A stretch of 64,000 bases of DNA from Gordonia sp. X0973 (GTDB lineage: Bacteria; Actinomycetota; Actinomycetes; Mycobacteriales; Mycobacteriaceae), in the NCBI RefSeq assembly GCF_013348785.1, contig NZ_CP054691.1, positions 806,001-870,000 of the forward strand, written 5' to 3'. Of the stretch, positions 8,553 to 16,920 are shown one piece after another. Position numbers and translations under genes: made by a program. Every line of letters begins with the position of its first letter. Position 1 is the first letter of the stretch. The notes under the pieces were generated by a model. The model made no database searches. It had not been told where the DNA came from and saw nothing but the letters and a program-made list of their open reading frames with translations.

Positions 8553-10403
8553 ATGGCCAGCTCCCGCTTGAGGTTTTTCCCGACGAAGGCCGGTGAGCCC
8601 GCAGACCCCACCGAACCGCTGCCCGAGGCCATCGTCGACGAAGCACTCGAGCGCGGCGGCGTCGCGCCGATGGACGACGCGATGCTCGCCCCGCCGGCGT
8701 CGCCGCTGCACGTGCTGGCCGCGATGCGCCGGTTCCGCCCCTACATGCACGGCCTGTACGGACGACTCGTCCTGGGCATCATCCTGCAGGTCGTCGACCT
8801 GCTCGCCAACGTCGTCACCATCGCGCTGTTCGCCAAGATCGTCGATCAGGTGCTGGTCAAGGGCGACATGGCGGCACTGCCCACCCCGATGATCCAGTGG
8901 GTGACGGTGACCATCATCGGCGCCATCTGCTCGTACTACGGCGAGGTCACCACCGGCATCGTCGCCGAACGGATGGTCACCCGGGTCCGCGACGATCTCT
9001 ACGAGCACACCCAGCAGCTGGCGCCGCATGTGCGCCGCCAATACCCGTCCGGCGACCTGATCGCCCGGCACAGCGGCGACGTGGAGGCCACCGAGCACCT
9101 CGTCTCGTCGGCCATCGTCGCGGCCAGCCTCGCCATCATGTCGGTGATCGCCTACGCGGCCGCGGCGCTCTACACGGAGTGGAAACTGGCGCTCATCGCC
9201 TTCGCCCTCGCCCCGATCCTGGGGTTGGTGGCGCGCTGGTTCGGCCGCGTCCTCAAGGGGGTGTCGCGCCGCGAGCGGGTCGCCAACGGCGTGATCAGCG
9301 CGATGGTTGCCGAGGGGATCGACAACTCGCTCGCGATCCAGGCCGACAACCAGGGGCCGGCCGACCGTCGCCGCGTCCGCGCGCAGTCGCAGTCGTGGAT
9401 GCGCGCCCGGATCACCGAGTTGAAGGCGGGCGAACTGTACGGCCAGGCCGTCGGCCTCGTCGAGCTGTTCGTCATGCTGGGCGTGCTCGTCCTGGGCGCC
9501 TGGATGATCTCCTCCGGTCAGACCACCCTGGGGTCCTTGATCGCCCTGACCGGCTACCTGGGCCAGCTGTACCCGCAGATCCAGTCGCTGAGCGGGTTGG
9601 CGGTGTCCATCACGACGGCGACCGCCAGCGCGGAGCGCGTGGCGCAGGTCCTCGACGAGCCGGTCGCCATCGCCGACGACGACATCGACACCGACCCGAA
9701 TTCGCCGCTCCCGGTCGCGGTGCCGCTGCCGGTGCGGACCAAGGGCGGGGTGCCCGTGGCTTTCGACCACGTCGACTTCACCTATCCGGATTCGCGCCAG
9801 CCGGTGTTCGCCGATTTCTCCCTCGACATCGGAGCAGGCGAATTCGTCTCCCTCGTCGGGCCGAGCGGATCGGGCAAGACGACCGTGACGAACCTGCTGC
9901 TGCGGTTCTACGACCCCGATTCCGGGTGCGTCCTGATCGACGGCATGGACTTGGCGGCCGAGTCGCCGACCGAGGTGCGCAACCACATCACGTTGCTGCC
10001 GCAGCGGATCGCCGTCTACCGGGGCACCGTCGCCGACAACATCCGGTTCTCCTGTCCCGATGCGACCCGCGACCAGATCGTCGAGGCCGCACGGGCCGCC
10101 GACGCCCACGAATTCATCACCGGGCTGCCCGACGGATACGACACCGAACTGCTCGATTCGGGAGCCAACCTGTCCGGCGGCCAGCGCCAGCGGATCGCGC
10201 TCGCCCGCGCCTTCCTGCGCGATACCCCGGTCCTGATCCTCGACGAGCCCACCACCGGCCTCGACCAGGCCACCACCGACCGCGTGATGGAGCCGATGCT
10301 GCGCCTGGCGCGCTCGCGCACGACCATCCTCATCACGCACGACGAGGAGTTGGCCGCCCAGGCGCCGCGCACCGTCGAGTTGGGTGCACCCGGCCCGGCG
10401 TGA
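8553..10403 (+). CDS. ABC exporter, fused membrane and ATPase domains
   Basis: Half-transporter of the ABCB/MsbA type, 616 residues. After a hydrophilic N-terminus of about 60 residues, the six-helix transmembrane domain covers about 70-370. The nucleotide-binding domain (about 400-616) has Walker A GPSGSGKT, signature LSGGQRQR, Walker B PVLILDEP and a switch histidine in LITHDEE. It should work as a homodimer exporting a lipid or drug-like substrate that the sequence does not reveal. ATG 8553 gives a normal length. It stands alone between the porins and convergent mscL. Confidence 0.88.
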   Translation: MASSRLRFFPTKAGEPADPTEPLPEAIVDEALERGGVAPMDDAMLAPPASPLHVLAAMRRFRPYMHGLYGRLVLGIILQVVDLLANVVTIALFAKIVDQVLVKGDMAALPTPMIQWVTVTIIGAICSYYGEVTTGIVAERMVTRVRDDLYEHTQQLAPHVRRQYPSGDLIARHSGDVEATEHLVSSAIVAASLAIMSVIAYAAAALYTEWKLALIAFALAPILGLVARWFGRVLKGVSRRERVANGVISAMVAEGIDNSLAIQADNQGPADRRRVRAQSQSWMRARITELKAGELYGQAVGLVELFVMLGVLVLGAWMISSGQTTLGSLIALTGYLGQLYPQIQSLSGLAVSITTATASAERVAQVLDEPVAIADDDIDTDPNSPLPVAVPLPVRTKGGVPVAFDHVDFTYPDSRQPVFADFSLDIGAGEFVSLVGPSGSGKTTVTNLLLRFYDPDSGCVLIDGMDLAAESPTEVRNHITLLPQRIAVYRGTVADNIRFSCPDATRDQIVEAARAADAHEFITGLPDGYDTELLDSGANLSGGQRQRIALARAFLRDTPVLILDEPTTGLDQATTDRVMEPMLRLARSRTTILITHDEELAAQAPRTVELGAPGPA

Positions 10404-10425
10404 GGTCGGTCAGACCCGACGAAAA

Positions 10426-10459
10426 GGCCCGCCCCACCGGATGACCGGTGGGGCGGGCC
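10426..10459. terminator. Strong bidirectional terminator between the ABC exporter and mscL
   Basis: A perfect 15-bp GC-rich stem (10426-10440 with 10445-10459) has loop ATGA. On the minus strand the stem is followed by TTTTC, a good intrinsic terminator for mscL. On the plus strand the tail is TGTTG, weaker, ending the ABC exporter transcript. Confidence 0.85.
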
Positions 10460-10473
10460 TGTTGCTGATGCGG

Positions 10474-11208
10474 CTAGCGCGAGTGGCGGCCGGGGTGATC
10501 GGGCGGGTAGTCGCCCGGGTAGTTGGTCTCGCCCGGGTAGCCGCCGGGCGCGTTCGTCGGGTACGACTGCGGCGGCGGGTTGTAGCCGACCGGCGGCTGG
10601 GAGCCGGTGGGGTAGCCACCGCCGACCGGCGGCTGCGAGCCGGTGGGGTATCCGCCTGCCGGGCGGATCATCGGTTCGCCGGCCGGCGGGATGGCACCGG
10701 GGCCGGGGCCGACGCCGATGGGCGGCGGCGGGATCTCGCGGTTCGAGTAGGCCATGGTCGCGGGCTCCGGTTCCGCCTCGGCCTTCTTGGCGGCCTCGGG
10801 GTCCATCAGGTTGCGGATCTCGGTGAGCAGGCTGATCTCGGTGTCCTCGGCCTTGCTGCCGACCATCATCGCCGACAGCTTGTTGTAGGGCAGGACGATG
10901 ATGAAGTACACGACGGCGGCCACGATCAGGAAATTGATCGCGGCGGTGATGACCGCGGTGAGGTCGATGTAGTTGAGTGCCTTGGTCGTGTCGGTGGAAC
11001 CCTTGGCCAAGTGGCATTCGCCGACGCAGAACCCGAGGCCCTTGATGGCGTCGGGGTTGGTCCCGCCCGGGATCGCGTTGATCAGCGGTTGGATGACCTT
11101 GTCGGTGAACGCGGTGACGATTGCGGTGAAGGCAGCGCCGATGATGACCGCGGTGGCCAATTCGACGACGTTCCCCCGCAAGATGAATTCTTTGAAGCCT
11201 TTGAGCAC
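10474..11208 (-). CDS. mscL: Large-conductance mechanosensitive channel MscL, with long C-terminal tail
   Basis: Homopentameric inner-membrane channel that releases solutes on hypo-osmotic shock. The first 145 residues are a normal MscL: start VLKGFKEFILRGNVVELA, first membrane helix (about 15-45), a loop with GFCVGECHLAKG, second helix (about 75-105), and a charged C-terminal helix. The protein is 244 residues because it carries about 95 extra residues rich in Pro, Gly and Tyr, with a duplicated YPTGSQPPVG unit. Typical MscL has 130-150 residues. GTG 11208 is chosen because it gives the standard N-terminus and has GGAAG eight bases upstream. The AT-rich 11209-11349 gap holds its promoter. 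Confidence 0.9.
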   Translation of the reverse strand: MLKGFKEFILRGNVVELATAVIIGAAFTAIVTAFTDKVIQPLINAIPGGTNPDAIKGLGFCVGECHLAKGSTDTTKALNYIDLTAVITAAINFLIVAAVVYFIIVLPYNKLSAMMVGSKAEDTEISLLTEIRNLMDPEAAKKAEAEPEPATMAYSNREIPPPPIGVGPGPGAIPPAGEPMIRPAGGYPTGSQPPVGGGYPTGSQPPVGYNPPPQSYPTNAPGGYPGETNYPGDYPPDHPGRHSR

Positions 11209-11349
11209 GGTGAACACTTCCTTAGTTTTCGGCGTGCAATTCGCCTGGAATCGTAAACCAGAACTTGAGGCTCGGCGAGACACAAGAGTAACTCACGTAA
11301 CAGATGACGTTGTTTCGTTGGCATTTTGAGACATTTCAGAATCAAGCGA

Positions 11350-12024
11350 TCAATGGATCACGACGGTCAGCGCGGTCGTCAGGCTCGCGGCGGCGACCCG
11401 GTGCGCGGCCGCGGCGCTCATCGCCAGCAGTACCGGGGCCGCGGATTCACCGCCACGCCGATTCGCGGCGGTGCCCGCCGCCAGCGCGACCACGGCGTTG
11501 GTCGCGACGACCGCGGGCGGCTCGGCCGTACCGCCCTTGGTCAGCACGTCGACGACGTCGCCGGATTCGAGCAGGGCGGCGGTGCCTGCGTCGGCGAGAT
11601 GGACCGGCACCAATCGGGCGCCCGGGTCACCGGTGAGCCGACGGGGGAGGCGGGGGCCGAGCAGTCGGGTGTCGGTGACGATTTCACCCCGTCGCACCGC
11701 GCCGGTGACGGTACGGCCGCGCACATCGGCGGTCAGCCGCAGCGCACCGTCGGGGAGCAGCGCGGGCCGGATCCGCACGAGGAGCACGTCGTCGGGGCGC
11801 AGCGGCATCCCCGGACGCAGGTCGCGGGCTGCGGCGACCACCGCGGTCCCGGGCGCCTGGCGCCGGTCGGCGGCGAAGGAGATGACCGCGGCGAGGACCA
11901 ACAACGCCGCGCAACTCCGCCGCACCACCATCGATCGCGCCCATCCCGGCCGCAGCGCCCACCGCAGCCGGTCGCGCCAGCGTGCGGAGAGGGGGTGACC
12001 GCGGAGCCCGGAGAACATGTCCAC
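11350..12024 (-). CDS. SAF-domain membrane protein (CpaB/RcpC-like)
   Basis: Protein of 224 residues with one membrane helix (about 34-52, CAALLVLAAVISFA) and an extracytoplasmic SAF domain (about 60-120, PGTAVVAAARDLRPGMPL and onward). SAF domains occur in CpaB-type Flp-pilus proteins and in sugar or sialic-acid enzymes. No other pilus gene is near, so a pilus role cannot be claimed. The counterpart in M. tuberculosis near this position (Rv0990c) is, as I recall, part of the heat-shock response with the neighbouring FmdB gene. GTG 12024 and ATG 12018 are both possible starts. Confidence 0.75.
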   Translation of the reverse strand: MDMFSGLRGHPLSARWRDRLRWALRPGWARSMVVRRSCAALLVLAAVISFAADRRQAPGTAVVAAARDLRPGMPLRPDDVLLVRIRPALLPDGALRLTADVRGRTVTGAVRRGEIVTDTRLLGPRLPRRLTGDPGARLVPVHLADAGTAALLESGDVVDVLTKGGTAEPPAVVATNAVVALAAGTAANRRGGESAAPVLLAMSAAAAHRVAAASLTTALTVVIH

Positions 12025-12126
12025 AAGCTAATGCGACACCGCGGCTCGGCGGGTCCGGCGGCGGCCCGACTGGTGCCTGGCCTGTGGACGGCGCGGAACT
12101 GTGGAAAGCCGGCCGATCCCGCCTCG

Positions 12127-12153
12127 TTGGCACTCGGAATGAACGAGTGCCAG
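12127..12153. promoter_or_regulatory. CIRCE element (predicted HrcA operator)
   Basis: TTGGCACTC, nine bases, then GAGTGCCAG. This matches the CIRCE consensus TTAGCACTC-N9-GAGTGCTAA with exact spacer length and compensating changes in the two arms. It lies immediately upstream of a TAGAAT -10 box, so bound HrcA would block transcription of the FmdB-type gene and give heat-shock induction. Confidence 0.88.
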
Positions 12154-12160
12154 CGTCGGT

Positions 12161-12166
12161 TAGAAT
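12161..12166 (+). promoter_or_regulatory. -10 box of the FmdB-type gene
   Basis: TAGAAT fits the SigA -10 pattern TAnnnT. It begins seven bases after the CIRCE element and 36 bases before the GTG start. The -35 position falls inside CIRCE and is not close to TTGACA. Confidence 0.55.
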
Positions 12167-12201
12167 TGACAGGTTCACGACGATTCCGTGGAGGTTCCAC
12201 C

Positions 12202-12525
12202 GTGCCCACTTACTCCTATGCCTGTACGGAGTGCGACAACAAGTTCGACATCGTGCAGTCGTTCTCCGACGATGCGCTGACGCAGTGCCCGCAGTGCGGG
12301 GGCAAGCTGCGCAAGCTGTTCAACAGCGTCGGCATCGTCTTCAAGGGCAGTGGCTTCTACCGAACCGATTCGCGCTCCGGCTCGGTCTCGGCCGGAAACG
12401 GCTCCGGCTCCTCGAGCGACAGCGGCTCGTCGAGCGACTCCGGTTCCAGCTCCTCGTCGAAATCCACCGGCGACTCCTCGTCGAGCAGTTCCTCGACCAG
12501 CTCGTCGACCTCCGCGGCTTCCTGA
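12202..12525 (+). CDS. FmdB-family zinc-ribbon protein, Ser-rich tail (Rv0991c-like chaperone)
   Basis: Small protein of 107 residues. The first 45 residues form an FmdB-type zinc ribbon with cysteine pairs CTEC and CPQC; the rest is a disordered tail almost entirely of Ser, Gly and Thr. The M. tuberculosis relative Rv0991c is described as a redox-regulated chaperone working with Hsp70, in which oxidation of the zinc cysteines activates client binding. A CIRCE operator directly upstream supports a heat-shock role here. GTG 12202 has GGAGG at 12190-12194. Unlike in M. tuberculosis, where the neighbours are co-directional, the gene faces the opposite way to the flanking SAF and cyclo-ligase genes. 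Confidence 0.9.
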   Translation: MPTYSYACTECDNKFDIVQSFSDDALTQCPQCGGKLRKLFNSVGIVFKGSGFYRTDSRSGSVSAGNGSGSSSDSGSSSDSGSSSSSKSTGDSSSSSSSTSSSTSAAS

Positions 12526-12564
12526 CCCTCCCGCGAGAGCAGCGGGCCTGCCGGTCCCGTCGGG

Positions 12565-13140
12565 TCAGCCGTCCAGCCGGGTGAAGCCCGCTTGCGGGGT
12601 CAACGCCCAGGTCATCGGGATGTCGGTGGGCTCCACCGGTAGTTCGTCGACCAATTCGGCGTCGTAGACGACGGCGATCAGCACCGCGGTGCTCCCCGGC
12701 AGACTCCGGTCGTAGTAGCCACCGCCCCGACCCAACCGCGCCCCGTCGCGCGCCACCGCGAGCGCCGGCACGAAAACGGCCTTCGCCTCGCGCAGCGCCT
12801 CGGGGCCCAGTGCCGGCGACGCCGGCGCGGAGATCCCCCACCGACCGGTCACCAACGGCCCACTCGTGTCGTAGACGGCCCAGTGCAGCGGCTGCGGCGG
12901 ACCCTCGGGGACGACGGGCACGAGCACGCGGTAGCCCTGATCGGTCAGGGCGTCGAGCATGGCATCGGAACCCGGCTCGGCGTCCAGCGGCAGGTAGCAG
13001 GCGACGGTCGCCCCCTCGTCCAGCTGGATCGGGAGGCGGTACATCCATTCGGCCAGGTTCGCCGCGGCCCCCTCGACGTCGAAGACCGACATGGCCCCAC
13101 GGCCCGCGCGCAAGCGCGCCCGAACCGACTTCTTGGTCAC
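12565..13140 (-). CDS. 5-formyltetrahydrofolate cyclo-ligase
   Basis: Enzyme of one-carbon metabolism converting 5-formyl-THF to 5,10-methenyl-THF with ATP, 191 residues. The family N-terminus KKSVRARLRAGR, the ATP/substrate region RWGISAP, and the signature ARDGARLGRGGGYYDRSL (about residues 128-145) are all present. GTG 13140 gives the expected N-terminus, only 18 bp from the divergent galU start, so both mRNAs are probably leaderless or nearly so. The same divergent pair is found in M. tuberculosis (Rv0992c/galU). Confidence 0.93.
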   Translation of the reverse strand: MTKKSVRARLRAGRGAMSVFDVEGAAANLAEWMYRLPIQLDEGATVACYLPLDAEPGSDAMLDALTDQGYRVLVPVVPEGPPQPLHWAVYDTSGPLVTGRWGISAPASPALGPEALREAKAVFVPALAVARDGARLGRGGGYYDRSLPGSTAVLIAVVYDAELVDELPVEPTDIPMTWALTPQAGFTRLDG

Positions 13141-13158
13141 CGAATAGAGTGTAGATCC

Positions 13159-14091
13159 ATGAGTGCCCCCGAACCGGACACCGCGGCCCTGCCGACCGCA
13201 CCCCCGATCCCGCGGACCGCCGTCGTGCCGGCCGCCGGACTCGGGACGCGTTTCCTGCCGGCGACGAAGACTGTGCCGAAGGAACTGCTCCCCGTCGTCG
13301 ACACCCCCGGCATCGAATTGGTCGCCGAAGAAGCCAAATCCGCCGGTGCCGAGCGCCTGCTGATCGTCACCTCGCCGGGCAAAGACGGGGTCGTCGCGCA
13401 TTTCGTCGAAGACCTCGTGCTGGAGAACACCCTGGCCAAGCGTGGCAAGGCCGCGATGCTCGCCAAGGTCCGCAAGGCCCCCAACCTCCTCGAGGTGGCC
13501 TCGGTGGTGCAGGAGAAGCCGCTGGGCCTGGGCCACGCCATCGGATGCGTGGAGGAGTACCTCGCCGACGACGAGGACGCCATCGCCGTCCTCCTGCCCG
13601 ACGACCTGGTGTTGCCCGGCGGCGTACTCGAGACGATGGCCCGCGTGCGGCGCCGCCGCGGCGGGTCCGTGCTCTGCGCCATCGAGGTCCCCGACGACCA
13701 GCTGTCGGCCTACGGCATCTTCGACGTCGAGCCGGTGCCCGACGCTGCCAACCCCGACGTGCTGCGGGTGTGCGGGATGGTGGAGAAGCCGCAGCCCGAC
13801 GACGCGCCGTCGAACTTCGCCGCCGCCGGGCGCTACATCCTGGACCGGAAGATTTTCGACGCGCTGCGCCGGATCAACCCGGGTGCGGGTGGCGAGCTCC
13901 AGATCACCGACGCCATCGCGCTGCTCATCGCCGACGGGGAGCCCGTCCACGTCGTCGTCCACCGGGGTACCCGGCATGATCTGGGCAACCCCGGCGGCTA
14001 TTTGAAGGCCGCCGTCGACTTCGCCCTCGACCGCGACGACTACGGGCCGGAGCTGCGCGCGTGGCTCGTCGAACGCCTGGAAAACAGCTGA
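13159..14091 (+). CDS. galU: UTP-glucose-1-phosphate uridylyltransferase
   Basis: Makes UDP-glucose from UTP and glucose-1-phosphate for cell-wall sugars, trehalose and glycogen. It has 310 residues. The nucleotidyltransferase motif AAGLGTRFLPATKTVPKE is at about residues 26-43. Further family segments are KPLGLGHAIGC, LLPDDLV, CGMVEKP, GELQITDAI, and the C-terminal HDLGNPGGYLKA. ATG 13159 lacks a Shine-Dalgarno and has a TAGAGT box 9-14 bases upstream, compatible with leaderless translation. It heads the galU-glp-rimJ order conserved in mycobacteria. Confidence 0.95.
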   Translation: MSAPEPDTAALPTAPPIPRTAVVPAAGLGTRFLPATKTVPKELLPVVDTPGIELVAEEAKSAGAERLLIVTSPGKDGVVAHFVEDLVLENTLAKRGKAAMLAKVRKAPNLLEVASVVQEKPLGLGHAIGCVEEYLADDEDAIAVLLPDDLVLPGGVLETMARVRRRRGGSVLCAIEVPDDQLSAYGIFDVEPVPDAANPDVLRVCGMVEKPQPDDAPSNFAAAGRYILDRKIFDALRRINPGAGGELQITDAIALLIADGEPVHVVVHRGTRHDLGNPGGYLKAAVDFALDRDDYGPELRAWLVERLENS

Positions 14092-14144
14092 GAACACCTG
14101 GTTGTGGGCCTGGTTACGCCGTTGTCGTTTCCGGCGTGGCGTCG

Positions 14145-14172
14145 TTGGCCCCCCGAGCGGCGGCGTTAGAGT
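14145..14172 (+). promoter_or_regulatory. Probable promoter of glp
   Basis: TTGGCC at 14145-14150, a 16-base spacer and TAGAGT at 14167-14172 fit a SigA-type promoter. The start point would be near 14179, leaving a 35-base leader with a strong AGGGGGAGG ribosome-binding site before the glp ATG. Confidence 0.45.
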
Positions 14173-14213
14173 CGGACTAATGTCCAGGTTTGACATGAGC
14201 AGGGGGAGGCGAG

Positions 14214-15518
14214 ATGCGTTCGGTCGATGAACACTTGGCACGGATCACCGCATCCGCGGTTGTCCCGCGCCCGGTGAAGATAGCCATTTCCGAGGCGCAG
14301 GGATTGATGTGTGCCGAGGAGGTGCTGACCGAGCGCCCGTTGCCCGGCTTCGACCAGGCCGCCGTGGACGGTTACGCCGTGCGCGCCGTCGACGTGGCAC
14401 TCGCCGGTGTGGTGGCCCCGGCCGCCGACGACGAGTTCGACGCCGGCGAGGCCGATCTCGACACCCTCGTCGAGGGGGAGCCGATCGCGGTCTTCCTGCC
14501 CGTCGTCGGCGACGTGGAACCCGGCTCGCGCACGCCGATCCGACTGCAACCCCGTCAGGCGGTGCGCGTCGAGACCGGTGCGCCCATGCCGACGCTCGCC
14601 GACTCGGTGGTCCCGTTGCGCTGGACCGACGGCGCACAGCAGAAAGTCCGCGTCGCCCACGGGGTGGACAGCGGCGCCTACGTCCGCCGGGTCGGCGACG
14701 ACGTCCAGCCCGGCGACGTCGCGGTGCGGGCGGGCGAGATCATCGGTCCCGCCCAGGTCGGACTGCTGGCCGCCGTCGGGCGCGCCCGCGTGCTCGTGCA
14801 TCCGCGGCCGCGGTTGTCGGTGATCGCCGTCGGATCCGAACTCGTCGACATCGATCGGGTGCCCGGTCAGGGCCAGGTCTACGACGTCAACAGCTACGCC
14901 CTCGCCGCCGCCGCCCGCGACGCCGGTGCCGACGTCAACCGGGTGGGCATCGCCGAGCGCGACGCCGGTCGGCTGCGCGAGATCGTGGAGGCCCAGCTCA
15001 TCCGCTCCGAGATCGTGGTGATCTGCGGTGCCGTCGGCGGCTCCGCGTCGAAGGGCATCGCGGCCGCCCTCGGCGAACTCGGCGACCTGGAGATCGCGCG
15101 CGTCGCCATGCATCCCGGGTCGGTGCAGGGATTCGGCCGCCTCGGGCGCGACGAGGTGCCCACCTTCCTGCTGCCCGCCAACCCGGTCTCGGCGCTGGTG
15201 ACCTTCGAGGTGATGGTCCGCCCGCTGATTCGGATCGCGTTGGGCAAGCGCGAACCGCTGCGCCGCATCATCGCCGCCCGCACCATCGGGCCCATCGCCT
15301 CGGTGGAGGGCCGCACCGGATATCTGCGCGGCCAACTCATGCGCGAAGAGCGCACCGGGGCCTACATGGTCCAGGTCATCGGCTCCTCGCCGACCGGCTC
15401 GTCGCATCTGCTCGCGGAACTGGCCGAGGCGAACTGCCTCGTCGTCGTGCCCGCGGAGGCCGCCAAACTCGACCCGGGTGACGACGTCGAGGTCATGTTC
15501 CTCGCGCAGCGCGGATAG
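14214..15518 (+). CDS. glp: MoeA/gephyrin-like protein (Glp)
   Basis: MoeA-superfamily protein of 434 residues. It shows the MoeA landmarks RPLPGFDQAAVDGYAV, ETGAPMPTLADSVVP, the MPT-binding domain (about 195-330) and LLPANPVSALVTFEVM, followed by a C-terminal beta domain. The central motif reads CGAVGGSASKG, where active MoeA has a TGGvS-type motif with a conserved acidic residue. In Corynebacterium a MoeA paralog at this locus (Glp) acts in cell division with the membrane protein GlpR. The GlpR-like gene at 18518 supports that role here, though molybdopterin molybdotransferase activity is possible. The ribosome-binding site AGGGGGAGG sets ATG 14214. Confidence 0.85.
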   Translation: MRSVDEHLARITASAVVPRPVKIAISEAQGLMCAEEVLTERPLPGFDQAAVDGYAVRAVDVALAGVVAPAADDEFDAGEADLDTLVEGEPIAVFLPVVGDVEPGSRTPIRLQPRQAVRVETGAPMPTLADSVVPLRWTDGAQQKVRVAHGVDSGAYVRRVGDDVQPGDVAVRAGEIIGPAQVGLLAAVGRARVLVHPRPRLSVIAVGSELVDIDRVPGQGQVYDVNSYALAAAARDAGADVNRVGIAERDAGRLREIVEAQLIRSEIVVICGAVGGSASKGIAAALGELGDLEIARVAMHPGSVQGFGRLGRDEVPTFLLPANPVSALVTFEVMVRPLIRIALGKREPLRRIIAARTIGPIASVEGRTGYLRGQLMREERTGAYMVQVIGSSPTGSSHLLAELAEANCLVVVPAEAAKLDPGDDVEVMFLAQRG

Positions 15519-15570
15519 ACCCCAGCGAGTCCACCCTTCCGGCGGGCATCCGCGCACTAAAGTTGTCGCT

Positions 15571-16227
15571 GTGTTCAGCTGGGGTTCGGCATCGCGAGCG
15601 CATCCGGGATGGCCGGCGCGCGTCGGACCGCTGCGCGTCGCCGCCGGCGCGGTTACCCTGCGGCCGGTCAAGATGCGCGACGCCGGGGACTGGAGTCGGC
15701 TGCGCATCCGGAATCGGGATCTGCTGATCCCCTGGGAGCCCACCGGCGACGGGAATTGGGTTGCGCGCCACCAGCGCAGCAACTGGGCGCCGATGTATTC
15801 GATCCTGCGCAGCGAGGCCAAGCGCGGGGTGGTCCTGCCCTTCGTGATCGAGGTCGACGGTCGCTACATCGGCCAGCTGACCATCGGCAACCTGCAGCGC
15901 GGGGCGGTGCGCAGCGCCTGGATCGGCTACTGGGTGGACCAGGAGTGGACCGGCATGGGCATCGCGACGGCGGCGGTGGCGCTCGGCGTCGACCATGCCT
16001 TCGGACCGGTCGGACTGCACCGGTTGGAGGCGACCGTGCAACCGGCCAACGGGGCGTCGCGGGCCGTGTTGACCAAGGTGGGGTTCCGGCACGAGGGCGT
16101 GCTGATGCGGTACATGGATGTCAACGGCCGCTGGCGCGACCACGACCTGTTCGCTTTGACGACGGAGGAGATCATGAGCAGCGCGGTGGACACCCTGGTC
16201 CAGTCCGGACGGGCGCAGTTCCGGTGA
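15571..16227 (+). CDS. rimJ: RimJ/RimL-type GNAT acetyltransferase
   Basis: N-acetyltransferase of the GNAT superfamily, 218 residues, resembling the enzymes that acetylate the N-terminus of ribosomal proteins. Typical segments are VTLRPVKMRDAGDW, IGYWVDQEWTGMGIAT (acetyl-CoA P-loop region, about residues 120-135), HRLEATVQPANGASRAVLTKVGF and DVNGRWRDHDLFAL. GTG 15571 begins the chain. It overlaps the next gene by four bases (GTGA), so the two are probably translationally coupled. Its place after galU and glp matches rimJ (Rv0995) in mycobacteria. The real substrate cannot be told from sequence. Confidence 0.85.
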   Translation: MFSWGSASRAHPGWPARVGPLRVAAGAVTLRPVKMRDAGDWSRLRIRNRDLLIPWEPTGDGNWVARHQRSNWAPMYSILRSEAKRGVVLPFVIEVDGRYIGQLTIGNLQRGAVRSAWIGYWVDQEWTGMGIATAAVALGVDHAFGPVGLHRLEATVQPANGASRAVLTKVGFRHEGVLMRYMDVNGRWRDHDLFALTTEEIMSSAVDTLVQSGRAQFR

Positions 16228-16901
16228 GCGGGCTGGAGATCACCGTCCGCGGGCGGGCCGAACGGCAGTACCGGCCGGAGCAGGGGACGGCGATCCTCTC
16301 GGCCGAGTTCACCGAGTCGACGAGCGAGGAAGCGCACGCGAAGGCTTTGGAATTGCAGAGCGAGGTCGTCGCCGAGCTCACCCGCCTGGACGAGACGAAT
16401 GCGCTGAATGCCTGGCACGCCAACGACATCCACGTCTTCGGTCATCGCCCGTGGATCGACGGGAAGGAATCGACCGAGGTCGTCTACACGACGCGGATCG
16501 CCATGACCGCCGAGTTCCTCGACTTCGAGGCGCTGGCCGCCTTCCTCGTCGAGTGGGCCGGTCGTGACGGCTTGACCGTCAGCCGGATCGTGTGGGACGT
16601 CCTCGACGAGAACCGGCCCCGGTACGAGGCGAAGGTCCGCCGCGACGCGGTGCGCGACGCCGTCGCCAAGGCGCAGGCCTACGCCGACGCGGTCGGTCGC
16701 GGGTCGGTGACGGCGGTCGCGCTCGCCGATCCCTCGATGCTCGGCTCCGGTGGCGACGGCGGCGGTCCGGTCGCTCCGGCCGGGGCGATGTATGCCCGTG
16801 CGATGGCGGCCCCGCCCGATTCCGGGCCGACGCTGGAGTTGCGACCCGACGACGTGGTCATCGCCGTCTCGGTCGACGCCCGGTTCACCGTCGGGGAGTA
16901 G
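16224..16901 (+). CDS. SIMPL-domain protein (DUF541)
   Basis: Protein of 225 residues in the SIMPL/DUF541 family, whose function is largely unknown. The start SGLEITVRGRAERQYRPEQ, the central KVRRDAVRDAVAKAQAYADAVG helix and the end LRPDDVVIAVSVDARF are typical. Most family members are secreted, but this one has no signal peptide and looks cytoplasmic. GTG 16224 overlaps the stop of the acetyltransferase gene by four bases, indicating one transcript. The Gly-rich loop GSGGDGGGP near residue 175 is a likely flexible segment. Confidence 0.85.
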   Translation: MSGLEITVRGRAERQYRPEQGTAILSAEFTESTSEEAHAKALELQSEVVAELTRLDETNALNAWHANDIHVFGHRPWIDGKESTEVVYTTRIAMTAEFLDFEALAAFLVEWAGRDGLTVSRIVWDVLDENRPRYEAKVRRDAVRDAVAKAQAYADAVGRGSVTAVALADPSMLGSGGDGGGPVAPAGAMYARAMAAPPDSGPTLELRPDDVVIAVSVDARFTVGE

Positions 16902-16920
16902 GAATCGGCGTCTCCCGGGC

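Noticed and set aside
14214..15518. Annotating this gene simply as the housekeeping MoeA
   Set aside because: Locus context (galU, GlpR-like gene) and a changed central motif favour the division-associated Glp, although MoeA activity cannot be excluded.
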